From the NCBI GenBank assembly GCA_947568835.1, contig OX387606.1:5890001-5954000 (forward strand): 64,000 bases of DNA, written 5' to 3'. Below, one piece after another: positions 1-13,800 of this stretch. The DNA is from Protonemura montana (taxonomy: Eukaryota; Arthropoda; Insecta; Plecoptera; Nemouridae). Numbering within the stretch: the stretch's first letter is position 1; every line of letters begins with the position of its first letter. The notes beneath the pieces are model-generated. The model was not told where the DNA came from and made no database searches. It saw only the letters and a list, made by a program, of their open reading frames with translations. Both the position numbers and the translations under genes were made by a program.

Positions 1-1807
1 TTTACCGAAAATCGTCGGTCTTCGAAAACAAGGTTTGGATAAATGTCAATAAATCTGACGGAAATATACCCAGACTTGTAAATAATTAAAAGAGGATGAC
101 GCTAAAGGACAGAAATTTCCGTTGGTGGAAATACTTCAGTTCAAATATAGGCAATTTAGAAAAATTTGAGTATCTAGGTAACTTAACATATATAAAAGCA
201 ATTAGAAGAGGCACACGGTGATATCTTGTTGCATGTAATTTTATTACCTGCTGCCACTCTAGTACAAAGGGTATGAACATAATGACGATAGTTTCTGTGA
301 TAGCCATATCCGTAATTAACTTACTGCGAATAGCTTTGATGGGATGTGCCAGTATGTGATTTAATTTATAACTCAATTTGTGATCAAAAGTTCGCGCTGT
401 GCTTTTACACCACTGGCATGTATGAGCAATTAATTTACCCAAGGTTGCAGCACATCATCGTATAAATATGACTCGAATTGAGTGTGGTAACTCATTACCA
501 TTATATACTGTAGCGAGAGCGACTGCTACTGCAATTAAGTTTGAAAACTGTAACTTAGTCTGCACGGAGTTTAACGCGGCTAACCGAAATAACGCGTTTA
601 TAGCGGCTCCCACCGTGGCATGAATACACTCTCGGTGTATTTTCGAAATTAAGGCTTCTTTTGAGTATTAACTTAAAAGTTTTTCATAATATCATGTAAA
701 GGAATTATAGGGCATCATATCATACTTCTTATTTTGCCCACGCTTCAATACCTTAGACATTGTTTTGCCTTCCAGTACAAAGGAGCGGCGATGAAAGGAC
801 GCGTTGTAGCTGTGTAGTGGAATGCATTGTGCTGGAAATTCCCTGCTTCATTAGGCCTACGACAAATCGATGCACCCTTGAAAGTTCGTTATAAGGCAGC
901 GGCAAAATCTCTCTGGCCTTTGCTCAACATTATGGCCTCTTCGGTATTGGATAGCCCAGAAAATTTTTTAGTTTTCCAGCAAGAATCCCGTTACAATTAA
1001 CCGGGATGCAAAAGGCGCCCATTTCTGCATGCTAATGATTGCCTCCTCCTCAACTAGTAGTGACGTTCAATGCAAATAGTGGAGGGGGAAATCAATCAAT
1101 TTAATTAATGGTGAATGTTACTTTTTTAGGATATTGCCACGGAGTAGTCAAATTAGATGGAGCATAGCAAGCATCTCTGTAAAGCCCGAAGAGAAAACAA
1201 CTAACACCATATTTTAATTAAATACAGTCGGCGTTGATTGGATGCAGACGAATTGAGGTAGAGTGGTAAATAGCTAATCTAAATGGCATGTTCCTGTGCT
1301 TAGATGCAAACATAATTTTTGCATCTGCAGAACAGGGAAAGGGCAGGAGTTGCTGTGTGGCCATGCCCTCCGTTTAGGCGTTTCCGCATAAACTAATTTC
1401 CCAGAGGATCGAAAGACGTTTACAGAGATTAGAATCCAGCGTGATCGTTTACAACGTATTCACAATCACGACTATAATGTGTTCTATCTAGCGTAGATCG
1501 GTATAAAATGAAACAAAAGAGTTCAGTCACGAAAACAGTGACGAAAACAGTGATAGTAATATCACAAATTTGTTCGATTGACTTTTCAGATTAAAGTGTC
1601 TGTCGATCAGGGTTCCGTAAGTGCAAATTGAGGGGCGTTTAGATTAGCGCGATAGATAAGAGTAAGTAGCATCATGAATCGGATAATGACCAATGTAGAT
1701 GAACCGAACACATCGATAATACACCTGCCCTTGAAAACGAGGAACTTCCGGACGCGGCCAGAACGGAAACCCACCGTGAACCCGAAAATACAGTATCGTA
1801 GACTCAC
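1..1807. other. Left-edge region without a recognised gene
   Basis: AT-rich sequence. A 118-codon minus-strand open frame (86-442) begins with TTG rather than ATG, resembles no family I know and has no splice signals that tie it to other frames, so I do not call it. If the candidate first exon at 1808-1828 is real, this stretch would be the first part of its intron. Confidence 0.6.
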
Positions 1808-1828
1808 CTTTCTCGGCGGTGGCTGCAT
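1808..1828 (-). CDS. Candidate 7-codon first coding exon of a minus-strand gene running off the left edge
   Basis: On the minus strand an ATG at 1828 opens MQPPPRK and is followed directly by a strong splice donor (AAG|GTGAGT, donor bases 1802-1807). Upstream on that strand the sequence changes to GC-richer, CA/TG-rich DNA that looks like a promoter and 5' UTR. The neighbouring NXT gene also has a first coding exon of only seven codons, so the size is plausible. No downstream exon could be identified inside the window, so the product is unknown. This rests on a start codon and donor only. Confidence 0.25.
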
Positions 1829-1829
1829 A

Positions 1830-2190
1830 TTTACACCACACTAACCCACTCAGTCCCTCACACACACACACCACCCTCACACACAAAACCGAACAACGAA
1901 AAAATTATAACCCTTTCTATATATCGGCAGCCCACAGTCCACTTTCGATTCCCCGCCGCTTACGCTCTGTCCCGCACGGTCGCTTCACGGCACCGCTTTG
2001 ACGGCGTCCAACACACCACTGAGCGCTGAGCGGCCACCCCCGCGCTCCAACTGACGGTCTCGCGGACTACGCCGAAATATTGATTCAACCCCCAACCAGC
2101 GTGACGCTCTTCCGCACGCCGAGCACACGCCCTACTCAAATTCTCGCGTATTGATGTTTCCTATATAGCGGTAGAATCGCAGCAACTAGG
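1830..2190 (-). promoter_or_regulatory. Possible promoter and 5' UTR of a minus-strand gene
   Basis: This is a GC-richer island with many CpG dinucleotides (about 1940-2140) in AT-rich surroundings, followed on the minus strand by a CA/TG-rich tract (about 1855-1885). It lies directly upstream of the candidate exon at 1808-1828. No TATA box was recognised. The assignment is inference from composition and context. Confidence 0.3.
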
Positions 2191-4864
2191 CCAATCGGTT
2201 CGCTGACTCGAGCAGCGAAGGGGGCTCATTGCCCTTCGATACCACACGAAGACTGGCTATCATCGACTGGGATGTAAACAAATGGGATGTTACATACCAG
2301 AATGCGGCGGCGGCGGCGTGGTTGGTCTGGATGCGACCTTGAGATGATTTCTGGTCGCATGACGCTATCAAAATGATGTAGAGGATGATGCACCTCGTTG
2401 TTTTTGATGAAATTAGCTCGTGATGATTACTTCCTTGTATACGCACATTACAGAAGCATGTGAGGTACTGAGAAGTTTTACTTTGTGTGACATATAAGTA
2501 GAAATCTTATCTGCCGCGTGATAAGATACTCATTTCCGTTATCGGATTGGTTTTGTCAATCTATTGAGGATTTACCGTTTTTTTTGTTCCTGTCACAGTA
2601 CGATACGGTAATTGGATCTCACATGGTTTACGAATAGCTTCATGGCGTTATTTAGGACTAATTCATGGATCATGGATAGGTTTCGAATTACAACGAAGCT
2701 AAAATACAACAAGCACGCATTCTAAAAAAGATCTGTATTTTACGATGCATCTATGTGCACATACAACACCATTATCTTACATGGACCAGCATCACTTTTA
2801 CAATATTTACATTAACTTACATCTCTTACATATAAGTATAATATACTTGAATAATCTTAAAAAAAGCTTTTCTTGTCGACGAAAAAAAAACATGATGAAA
2901 AACTGTACAAAACGAACAATGTTTGTACAATCATTATCGACACAAATCAACTGCAACATTCGCGCTGAATTTAAAGATCTGCACAACTGCTTCGTAAATG
3001 GAGAAGAAAACTAGAGCAATAATGAATCAATTGCTTAAATTACATTTAAATGTCAACTTTTCTATTACGTTGCGAAGAAGACAGAGCATTGAAGTATATG
3101 GCCATTTGGAAAATATTTCATGTTTGTTTCGAAGGTTTTGACAGCCTTTTTTTGATGCACTTCGCATGCTACTCCGTTTTTTTTTTGAGTAGTTACTAAG
3201 GACCACCGCTGAACACCCAGCAAAAAGTGTCCCTCGAAAACGACAAAACGTTTCGTACAGTCGTTGATCTTCGTCAGCAATGCGTCACACTACATTTCAT
3301 AATACGCTAGTACTAGCTTTTAGGCAACAACTACAAATGGCAGACAATTTCAGCTTAATACCTAATAATAAATCGTGTGCATTGTATATATTTTTAATTT
3401 ATATTATACCTACTCTTTGAGGAAACGAAAATATTAGAGGTACCAATTGTGTTATTGCAATATTAGGTATAGGTACTGATAGCAACCTTGCGGTTCGCAT
3501 TCCCTGATCAGTGAAACTCACCTTCTCTGCTGCTTCTGAGCCCCCCCCCCCCCCCCCCCCCATCTTACAAATCAAACTCGATCCATGATCTATTATTTGA
3601 TTCGTTCAATACTAATTTCTGAAGTCTTCGTTAAGAAATGGCATTTTGTATTAATATATGTATTTACAATATTTTTTACCTCTATCTATATATATATATA
3701 TGTATAGGGTTATTTATACTTCATTTCATACGGTATAATAATTTAAAAATTTCAAACCCTCCCAAAAGGTATGGAAGCAAAGTTTGAGCTACAACTGTAA
3801 AAATCTTGAATTTTTGACCTAAATAACATCCTCACGCAAACCCTAGTAAGTTTGCACAAATTTAGTGGATCACAACCTTTGAACATTTGAGATGGATCCT
3901 ACATTTTCTCATTATAGTTAGCTAGTAGGTACATTATCATTGCGAGTCATTACAAATGATATAAAAACATTTATATTATATTATCATATTATTTTTGTTA
4001 ACAAGAATTTTACCAGATGAGACGAATATAATGATCGACAATAAATAGCAATAGTACATTCACAGAAGAGCCCAAATCGAGGAAAACAATGTGGTTTAGG
4101 TATTCAGGTGTAGAAAGGTGAGTTTGAAAATAAATTTGCAGTAGCAGAGTGAGCAGCACCTATAGTGGCGTACAGACACTTACGATTACTGACAGAGATC
4201 GAAAAAATATTCAGTAACTAGCGTTGGCTCATTAGAGATACAATGATCAGATCGTACCCTAGCATAGCAATTTGACGGCCAAGCTCGATCTCAGATGAAC
4301 AACATAAAGTTGTAGGCGGTTACTATGAAAATAGGGACACAGAACGAATAAAGGATAAAATTATTTAAAAAAAATAACGTATTAAAAACAAAAATAATCT
4401 TTTACCATAATATTCACAAAATGTTTAACACTTACAACAATATGTACAAAAATATTACCTTATATTCATTCACATATTGATACGTAATTGACTTTTGTAC
4501 ACTAACTGTTAAATTTACGAAACAAAAGCAGCTAGTAATTGTTCGGCTATGATACCAAATCTCCTATCGATTTTACAGCTAGCTTGACGTACCAAGCCAA
4601 AAAAATTGAACGGCATCAACCAAGTTAATTATCCAGCCACAAACGTAACCGCAAGTGTCGCGTCTTGATACAAAAAAAAAAAGAAAAGATAAACTAATTC
4701 ATTTTCACCTAGTTTTAAATTATCTTTGTACACTTTTGCCAGCCCTCTAAACGCATGGCACTCTAACAGTGTCGACCACTTTGTAGCCACGACTGCTAAA
4801 ATAATATCAGCGATTTCATCCCCCGAACCGTCCTTCGGTTTTATCCTTAACTTCACCACATTCA
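2191..4864. other. Intergenic and rhinoceros 3' flank
   Basis: No gene was recognised. The part next to 4864 should include the 3' UTR of the minus-strand rhinoceros gene. I found no clear minus-strand AATAAA signal, so the transcript end is not placed. A minus-strand open frame (4629-4868) overlaps the stop codon, begins with GTG and is best read as chance sequence in the 3' UTR. Confidence 0.6.
3541..3561. repeat. Poly-C run (21 bases)
   Basis: There are 21 uninterrupted C residues. A run this long is prone to length error in sequencing and assembly. Confidence 0.95.
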
Positions 4865-7800
4865 TCACCTAACCTCGCACCCCTTATTCACCATCACCGG
4901 ACTGCCATTCTTGCTGTGAGCTTGCTCTGCATCCGTTATCGTGACTGTAGCCGTCGCTTTATCGCCGGCCACCACCGCGTCTGCTGCCGGCTGGCTCTTC
5001 ATCACGTAACCTTCGCTGCATCGCGCCAGCTTTAACCTGATCGGAGTCACTTTGCTCGCCCTAACCTTGAGCAACGGCGAGGGCCCGGTGGTCTTACCAC
5101 CGTTGGGTGGCACTTCCGCAATCGGCTTCTTCTCGGATTCGGTTGGCGAGGGCTTGACTTCCTCGTCTTTCACCTTGGTGTCTACAGCTGTCCGGTTTGC
5201 CGGCTCTGCTTCCTCTGCAGCAGTTGCCAGCGCGACCACATCATTGACGCTCGCGCGCTTGTTGAACCGAATGATGAGCTTTGGGGCGCTAGCCGTCTCC
5301 TCGCTGTTGGAGTTGGCGACAATCCGCACCTCGTGTTCTGAACCCTTAGAATCCTTATCCTTGTGCTTCCGCTTCTTGGGTGGCTTCCCGCTTGCAGCCC
5401 GTGCCTCTCGTCGCATTTTCTTCTCCTCCTTCTTCAGATCGAACTCGGCCATGACCATCCGCCGGAATTTCATGCTCTCGCGCTTCATGTCTTCCATCGA
5501 GGGCATTGCCACGTTACTCAGACGCTTCTTGGGGGGCTTGAGTCGCTTTCGGTCTTCAGCAGCCTGAGCCTCTGTCCGACCAACACTGTTCAACTTGATC
5601 TTCAGCACGGGACACTCTGCGCCACCAGGCTTCGCGCCTGGTCGCCCGCGCTTCTTAGTGCTGGCGTCAGGCGCCGACGACGCATTGCTCCCAGTCGAGC
5701 CCATGCTACGGCGCCGCTCCGGGAGGCAATTTCCGGCCACGTCCACCAGATCTAGGTGGCGCAGCTCGCGTGGTGCACTGGCCGGCGGCTTCTCCTTGCG
5801 CCGCTTCTTCTCCATGTTGGCGTCGACCACAGCTTTGTAGTCTTCACGCGTGGGGATGGTCGTCATCGATGCCACCGCCTTGGGGATGGTGATGATTGTC
5901 CTGCTAATCGGCGGGTTGGGCGCGGGCACGGCCGGCACTGACGGGTCCACCATGTTCATGTCCTGCGAGCAATATTGCCGCAGCAGCTCCTTTTTGCGCA
6001 TCCGCCGCAAGCTCGAGACGCCTGACGCTGCAAATGCAGTCGCCGTCGGCGTGACGATCGCGTCTGCCGGTGGAGGTGCGGGCGCTATCGCTGCCGTCGA
6101 CGCGGCGTAGTTCGCGTCAAGGAACGGTCCCTTGATCTTGACCTTTAGCTGATTGCGCGAGTCGTTGAGTGAAACCTTGAGGTCGTCTACGGCCGCGGGC
6201 GGAGGCTCATTTCGAGCAGCCAGCGCCGATTGCAGCTCCTTCTCGAGATCTTCCACGAAGTCAGCCACGTGCTGCTGTGCGACTGCGGTGGCGAACTGGC
6301 CGAGCACGTGGTTGTGGTAGGCGGCCGGGTTGGCAGGTGTAGGCTCGCCATAGCCGCTGTAGGTGCGCATGTCGACCGGCCCGGGAAGCACCGCGCCGAT
6401 CTCCGGCTCGGGCTCGCGTTCCACGGGCGATGGGACGGCCTGCGCTGGGCTGGCGAAACGCGGCGCGTCGGCCGACCGGCGTCGGTCCCGCATTGCACGC
6501 ATCGACTCCACGCCGGCGTCGTCGTCAAACTCCAAGTCGTACACGGTGCCGGCAAGCTTGCTGTGAATGGTGCTGCGGTCCAGGTCCTGGCTCAGCATGG
6601 CCGCTTTGCCGCGTCCGCGACCTCGCCGAGAGCCGGCGCCGCGCGACTTGCCACGCGGCCGCGGGGAACGCGCTACGCGTGGAGACTTGGCTGCTTCCTG
6701 CCGCGGAGACTTGCCTGGCGACTTCAGCTGAGATGTTACGCGAGCTGACGTTCGAGTGCCCTTTGTCGGCGACTTCTTGCCGACGTCGGATAGTTTCTTG
6801 CTCGACGGAGACTCTTTGCCCGCAACATGGTTGGACATCGGAGAAACCTGGTTAACAATCGTAGGCATGGGATAGGCCTGATTGGTTGGTGCTCGCATCG
6901 GTGACATCTGATTGGAGATTGCAGCCATCGGAGAGATCTGATTCGACATCGCTGCCATCGGGTATGTTTGATTGGTAGGTGCGCCCATCGGTGACATCTG
7001 ATTGCCAAGGTCTGCCAGTGGCGAAAGCTGACTGACAGGTCCACCCATGGCAGAAATCTGATTCGGAGCCTCGTTTGGCGTCGCCACCATGGCGGCAATG
7101 AAGGCCATGTTGTGAGATGATGACGTGAAGGCTGCCGAAAGTGGGGGCGGCGGCTCCTCCTTAGAAGGCGGTGGGGCGACCGGGATGTAGGCGGGCCCAA
7201 AAAGGGGTGGGTACATGCCAGCACCAGGAGAAGGGAAGGGCAGCGGAGCAGTCGCCGGGGGGAACAGGGCTACGGGCCCCCCGTAGGGATGGTAGGGGTC
7301 GGCAGGGTAGCCGCCGTGCATCTGGTATAGGTCAGCAGGGTTGTGCGGGAATGGGAACTCGTCGCGCTTGAGTGGCTCTGCCTCCTCGCGGTGGGAAGAT
7401 GAGGACGAAGACGAGCCTGACGAGGAAGACGAACGCCGAACTGGCAGCACTTCGCTGTCGGCCCACTTGGCGCGTGCACGATGGTCGGTAAAAGGCGAGG
7501 GCGGGGGAGCAACCGAGGGAGGGGCCTCGTACTGAGGTGGCGGCACATCATATGGCGGGGGAGGCGCTTCGAAAGTGATGGGTGGAGCCAAGTCGGCGCT
7601 GGGCGGCACCCAACGTTCGTCAGACGGCGCGCTGTTGGTGCGGTCGAGCTTCTCGACCCTTGGTATCGATGCTGTCCTCGCATCCATAGGAACGTAGTTG
7701 TCACGGGGATATCCGACCTTTGTAATATCTTCGTGGTGGGCGTACTTGTCTTCGAACTGCGGCGGCTCGATATGGATGGGCTCGTCTTCCTTGACTTCGA

Positions 7801-10800
7801 TGATCTCGGGCCGCGGCTTTTCCTCGGGAATCTCCACGGGCTTATCGTCGTCCTCGATCACCATCGGCGGAGGAGTTTCGGCAGCGTCTGTCGGTCCTGT
7901 TGTTTTCTGCGCATACTGAAGCCTCAACTTCTCGACAAGATTCAGTGTCTCACGTTCGCTGTCCTCCTTCGATTCTTCTTTGAAGAGGAAGTCGCTGCCG
8001 AAAGAGAACGTTAGGGGCCGACACAGTTCTGCTCCGTCACCCGGCATGTTGAATCCATCGTCATTAACCGTCTCGTCGACAGCCAGGATGTCGTTCTCAA
8101 AGTCGAAGAGTTCGGCGGCAGACGAATCTTTTGGCTGCTGCGGAGAGAATATTGACCGCTGCTGGTACGGTGGCCCAGATAGCGACGACGTCCGCGACGT
8201 TATCTTCCTCGGCTCCGACTCGTGCTCGGGCACCAGAAAGTCGTGGTCGAGGTCGAGCTTGGGGAGGAACTGCTCCGTCGGCAGTACGACAGCCTCCGGC
8301 TTCGGAGGGACGAGCTCATCGGGCTTCGAGGAGCTCTCGGTCTTCTTCGGGGGGCTATGCGAGTTTCGGACAGTGCTCTCGACAACTACGACGTCGTTGC
8401 GGGCTTCCTCCTTCTCGGTGTTCAGCATCTCGAGTTCCTTCTTTTTGCATTTGGGCATTGCCTTGGGCTTTTTCTTGAGGATGCCGTCTTGGGGATCGAG
8501 GAGGACAGAATCAGGCGAGTCGTCGCGTTTGACGGCTAGCACCTGCGCGATTGGGATCACTCGACGATCTCTCAGTGGTGGGGGCGTCGCCTCTTTCGGC
8601 TTCCGCCGCGATCGCGAGGCGTCATTGGCCTCCTTTGACCGGTGCGAATTGGAAGTCGGAGGTGTCACCGCATTTTGCTTTGTCGACTTGATGACCGACT
8701 CGTGTTTTGGCGGCGATGCCTTTTCCTTGCGCCGGTCGTCGTCGAACAGGTCATGCATGCGGCTGGACTTTCGTGAATCCCTGGCCGGCGACTCCTTGGT
8801 CTTGTGCCGCGGCTCGGGCTCCTTGGGCTTGCTAGCATTGTGCCAAGAGCTACCCTTGCGCAGTGGCGGCTTGTCGTTCTTGGTGGCACGCCGGTCGTAC
8901 AGTTTAGTGCTAGACGGCTTGGGCATACGCTTTGGCGCCGAAAGGCTGTCGACCTTCTGACGCATGATCTTGCGCTGCAGCTTGGCCCCAGCAGCATCGC
9001 GCGGTCTCGAGGGCGACTCGCGCGTTCGGCCCTTGGCGCAGAAATCTAGGCTCACTTTCTTGTCCTCCTTCTCGGCCGTGTCTTGTTCTCGCGGCCCGCC
9101 AGTCCCGCCCTCTTTGTGGCCACGCCCCTCACCACCTGATGGGCGCCCAGGCGGAGACTGCGCAGCTCTCGAAGCACGCGATCGGTCTCCGTCTTCGCTG
9201 TTGTCGCTGCCGTTATCGTCGTCGATCTTTGGCACAGAGACAGCTCTTGGTCGACGCGGAGAGTTTCGGAACCGATCACCATCGCCTTTACGTCCCGCTC
9301 CGGTTCGCTTGCCCCCCACGCGGCTTCCATCGGCAATCGGCGGCTCAAACTCGGGTTCAGGCCGCCCTTCGGAAGTTTTAAGCTTCTTGTCGGGCGCCTT
9401 CCTGAATTTGCCGTCGGTTCCCTTGTCGGAAGCCGGCCTCTCGCTCTCTGCGGCGGCTGGGGGCTTCGGCCGATTCTTGATCTCTTTCTTTCGGGTGAAC
9501 ATGTCGCTGTCGGACGAATCGGACCCAGCGCTTGATGATGAGCTACTCCGAGAGGACTGGTCACCCTTGTCAAGAAAGGGCCAGGCCTCGCGAGGTTTGC
9601 TACCAACTGCGCTCTGCGGTCTCTTCTTGAATGCCGACTCTTTCTGCGGCTCGCGCTTGTCGGCTTTAGTCGATGGCTTGGCGTCGGTGTCGCTACTTGA
9701 CGACGAGTCTCCCGAAGAGCTGGACGAGCTAGAAGACGAAACAGCCGCACGGGACTTGGGCGGGGGCTTGGTCTTGCCGCTCGGTGACTTGGGCAGCTTC
9801 TTGTCGGTGGGCACGTCCTCCTTCTTGACTGCCTTGTCCTTGGCCTTGGGTGGCTCGTCTTTGACGGCCTCTTCAACGGGAGGCTTGACCACGCTCATGC
9901 CACTTTTGATGCTGTCGGCGGCCTTCTTGGCGGCCTGTCGCTGCGGCACATAGGCCAGCGCCTCTTCTGTGCTCAGCGGCTCCCGGTCAAAGTCGAAGAC
10001 GTCTTTGGCCGGCTTGTGTCGCGACTTCTTTGCAGCCTGCGTCTCTTCGCTGCTTTGCGGCTCCTTTTCGTCGTCCTTGACAGACTTGTGGCGCACTTTC
10101 TGCCGCGGTTTGACCTCCTCGTCGACAGGCGACTCTGCCTTTGCCTCTAGGTCAACCAGCGCAGAGTCTTTGCTGCGCCCGTGCGAGAAACGCATGCTCT
10201 CGGAGGCCTTCTTGGCCGCCTGTCGCTGTGGCACAATGAGGTCTGACGGCACCTTGGATGACTTGACATTCTCCTTGTCTTTGGTGGACTCGTCATCCAT
10301 GGAGTCGTCTCGCTTGTCCTTGTTCTTCTTGGCCGCTTTCGCCACCTTCGGACTGACCTTGGCCTGCGCCTTCGCCTGCAGCCCGGAGAACTCCTTCATG
10401 GCAGCCTTGGTGCGCAAACAGGGCGGGTACTTGTCCTCACGTGAGCCGTCCGACTCGCTGTCTGAATAGATTGCAGCGATTTTCTGTGGTTCAGCCTTCG
10501 CCGTTTTCATAGGCAGCAGCTCGTCACTATCGTCGGTGGCCGAGGCAAGCTCGCGCTCCATCTGCCGAAGCGAGCGACTCCTCGACGGCCACACCCCCTT
10601 GGTCCCGCGGCCCTCGTCGTCGCTGGTCGTGCCTCCGCCGTCCGCCACTTTCGTCCGAGACGCGGCCGCCGCACTCTTACGACTCTTTTTCCGTAGCACC
10701 GCCTTCACTTTGCCGCCGCCGGCCGCACTCTTTCCGCGCACTTTGTCGGCTGCCTCGTCGTCCTGGCTGCTCGACTCGGTGTAGAGCGGACCCCGGATTT

Positions 10801-13800
10801 TTCCTGCCGGCGAGCGCTGCAGAGCATCAGATTCGCTCTCACTGCTCATGCTGCCGTAGAGGCTGCTGCGCCGCCGCGTCGCGCCGTTAAAGTACAGCCG
10901 CTTGTAAGGGTTATCGCCCTTGCGGTCGGTCGCGCACTTCACCAGTCCATTGAGGTCCACTTTAGCTTTGTCGTCGGCAGGCAGCGGGGAAGCAGTGCCC
11001 GCGATTCGCGCCACCACCAGGTCAAAGTCCTTCGAATGGTCCTCGGCCGACGGCTGCGAATAAAGCCGGTCGTAGATCGACGGGCCGTGATTGGCCTCGA
11101 TGACTGCGGCGATCTCCTTGCTCTTGAGCGGGGAAGGGTCGGAGAGCACCGCCGCCTGCTTGTGGAACGTCTGCTCGCGCATGCGAAAGAACGAGCGCGA
11201 GAGCTTCTCGCGCCGGCTCACCATGTAGCAGAGGTTGCGCACGCGCTCGAGGTCTTGCCGGAGCTGGACGAACATCTTCATCTTCTCGATGTCAGCCTGC
11301 TCCTGCTGGTGCGATAGCATGTCGACGTCCTCGGACTTGGGTGGCAGCAGCGGGCGGTTGAAGCCGGCCTGGAATGAAACAGTGTCAGAATGTGCTTCTA
11401 GTTGGTCCAAAACCCTAACACCATAAAGCATGACACAAATGGGAACCGTCTGTTAGAAATACTAATGAGATCCTTGATGTTGGTGTTGTTACCGACTAAT
11501 TTAAAAAACTATTCGATCAAGTTTCTGTACAAGGTTTATATGAATAAGAATGATTGCGTAAAGATAAAAGAACCTTGACAAGTTTGACAGTAAGTGGGTT
11601 GAAGTTGGTCACTATTGATTGGCAGGCAAGGAACCTATTCGGAAAGTCACTCTGAGCTGCAAATTTAGAATGCGCTCTCAGACTCTGATTGTGGCTATGC
11701 TGAATTTATTATTATGGGACTCAATTGCAGAATGTCAAAAATATATAAATATATACAAAAATATATATGCATAAACTACTACGGTAAATATTGCATTTTT
11801 GTTTCAAATGCTGCCAACCTAGCCACAAACGCACTAAACACTAACAGATGCAACACAGCACCAAAAAATGAAGAAAAAAAATCGGTAATATTACGGTAAA
11901 ATTGCTCGGTAATATTACCGCTTTACACCTCTAGGCGAGTGTAACCTGACATCGTTTTAATTGAGACCTGGTGCTAGGCACGGTAATAGAGGCCAGCTAG
12001 AACGCTAGAAACGCGTCTACCTGGTACTAATCCAAACAAAAATATGGGATACTAGTTAAGGTTGCTGTCGCTCCACTAACATTATCAATATTTGTACCAA
12101 GCACAAGCATGCATGTTATGTAAATGAAATTAGGTAAAAATACTATTCTCAATATCCTAGCCCAGCTGAATTGAGTCATATGGTGACTAACGCACAGTTT
12201 ACTATGCAAACTAGCTGTTATATTTGGCGTCAACAACCTATTTCCACGCTTAAGAACCATTTAAGCTGGCGGTATACTGACATAGTGCTAATGTTTAACT
12301 GTCTTTGTAACTGACAAATAAAACAAATTTAATTCCTCAGTTGTCACTTTTTTCTTTCTGGCCATACCCCTCATATAAAATTAAAAAATGTATCGAATTG
12401 TTCCGTAGGTTCCCTGGTGCTTGGCAGGTCACAAAATCTCCAGTACCTTGGGCGGTACCTGACAGTTTCCCTGGCAAGCCAGTTGACATATCTTCGCCAT
12501 ACTATGAATCGCATGGGAAAACTAAGGCATAACGAGAGTCGACTTACCCTACGCTTGAGCTTCCAGTAGTTGTAGATGTACGTGACGCCCTCGGGATCTA
12601 CGTCCATCGTCTGGGTGATGTCTTTGACGCTGACATGCTTCTCAAACTCGGCCTGCACCTCATGGAGTCTGAGAAAAACAAGTGGCATTGTCACGCACCC
12701 AGCAAGTCCACAGCGTTGGTATGCTTTGTTTGCAGTGGTTTGATCAAATATTTCATCAATGATTTTTGTTAGCTAACAACGAGCGACAAAACTCGAAGCC
12801 TGTCGTTTTGGGAAAGGATTTTTTTGGTATAGAATACTCGTTTTGCAAATCAAAACTGTGTTTCTAAAAATAAGTTTGTACGTCAACATTCAATATCTAA
12901 ACAGTATCAAAAAAAAAAAAAAAAAAAAAAAAGTGTGGTCCTTTTACTGTTAAAACAGTAAAAGTACTGCACCAAATAAAAAAACTTCCATGCAGGGTTG
13001 AATTATAAAATTACAAAACACAATTTCTAACTTAGCAAATATGAATGCCTTGACTGCAAAGCATTAAGAAAATTTGACAAATAAGGTCATGTGTAAAACA
13101 GTAATACATATTTTAGTCTTTGCACAAATTTCTTTATCTGACAGTGGCAAGGGCAAAATGCTAAGAATTATATACCTAGATATACTGCATCTTAAATGTT
13201 CCTGTAACATAAATTCCTACTGCCTATCTTTTCTCCAGCCAGTTGACACCGAACCAAACAACGGGAGCAGCCGACTTACTTGGCAGCACGCGCTTGGTTC
13301 TTCTCCTCTGAAGTCATGTCCTTGCGCTTGCGACGCTTGGACTCCTCCTCTTCCGATTGTGAGCCACACTTCTCCTTTTTGCTTGTCACGCTGTGCTTCT
13401 GGCAGTACGACTGGAAAGCAACAAAATGACAGATATTACACTACTATTTCATCTCTTGGTTGAGTGTAAAAGAAAATAACTGAATAAATAAACAAATCCC
13501 CTCTAATATTTGCTTAGATCTACACAATTTTAACAAATTTATGTTGTAGGTCAGGGTACAGAAGGGCTGGAAAAGATTGCCTGAGAAAGAAGAGAAATTG
13601 ACCTGGCTAATTGGGAAGCATGGTACAGGCCCTGTGAGCTGGGGGTCAACCCTTCAGATGAAGTACCTAGAAGGACAAGGGAAAAGGACGTCCCCAGCTT
13701 CAACTAAGTGATCGACAAAACTACGGGGGCCAGACCATCTGGCACATGTCAAATCGCCTCCGCAAACGCCCCTGAGCCGTGGACAGACCTTGACGTTGCT

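Noticed and set aside
4629..4868. 79-codon minus-strand frame overlapping the rhinoceros stop codon
   Set aside because: It starts at GTG, lies in the expected 3' UTR and ends in a poly-A/T-driven phenylalanine run. No homologue recognised.
5052..11426. Many long open frames antisense to the rhinoceros last exon (up to 329 codons)
   Set aside because: They are shadows of a GC-rich, low-complexity coding exon on the other strand. They show no family motifs and follow from its codon composition.
11886..11920. Two TAATATTAC nonamers like the origin motif of small circular Rep-encoding DNA viruses
   Set aside because: The motif is short and AT-rich and lies in an intron. No Rep-like open frame or stem-loop with conserved GC stem surrounds it. 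Chance is the simpler reading.
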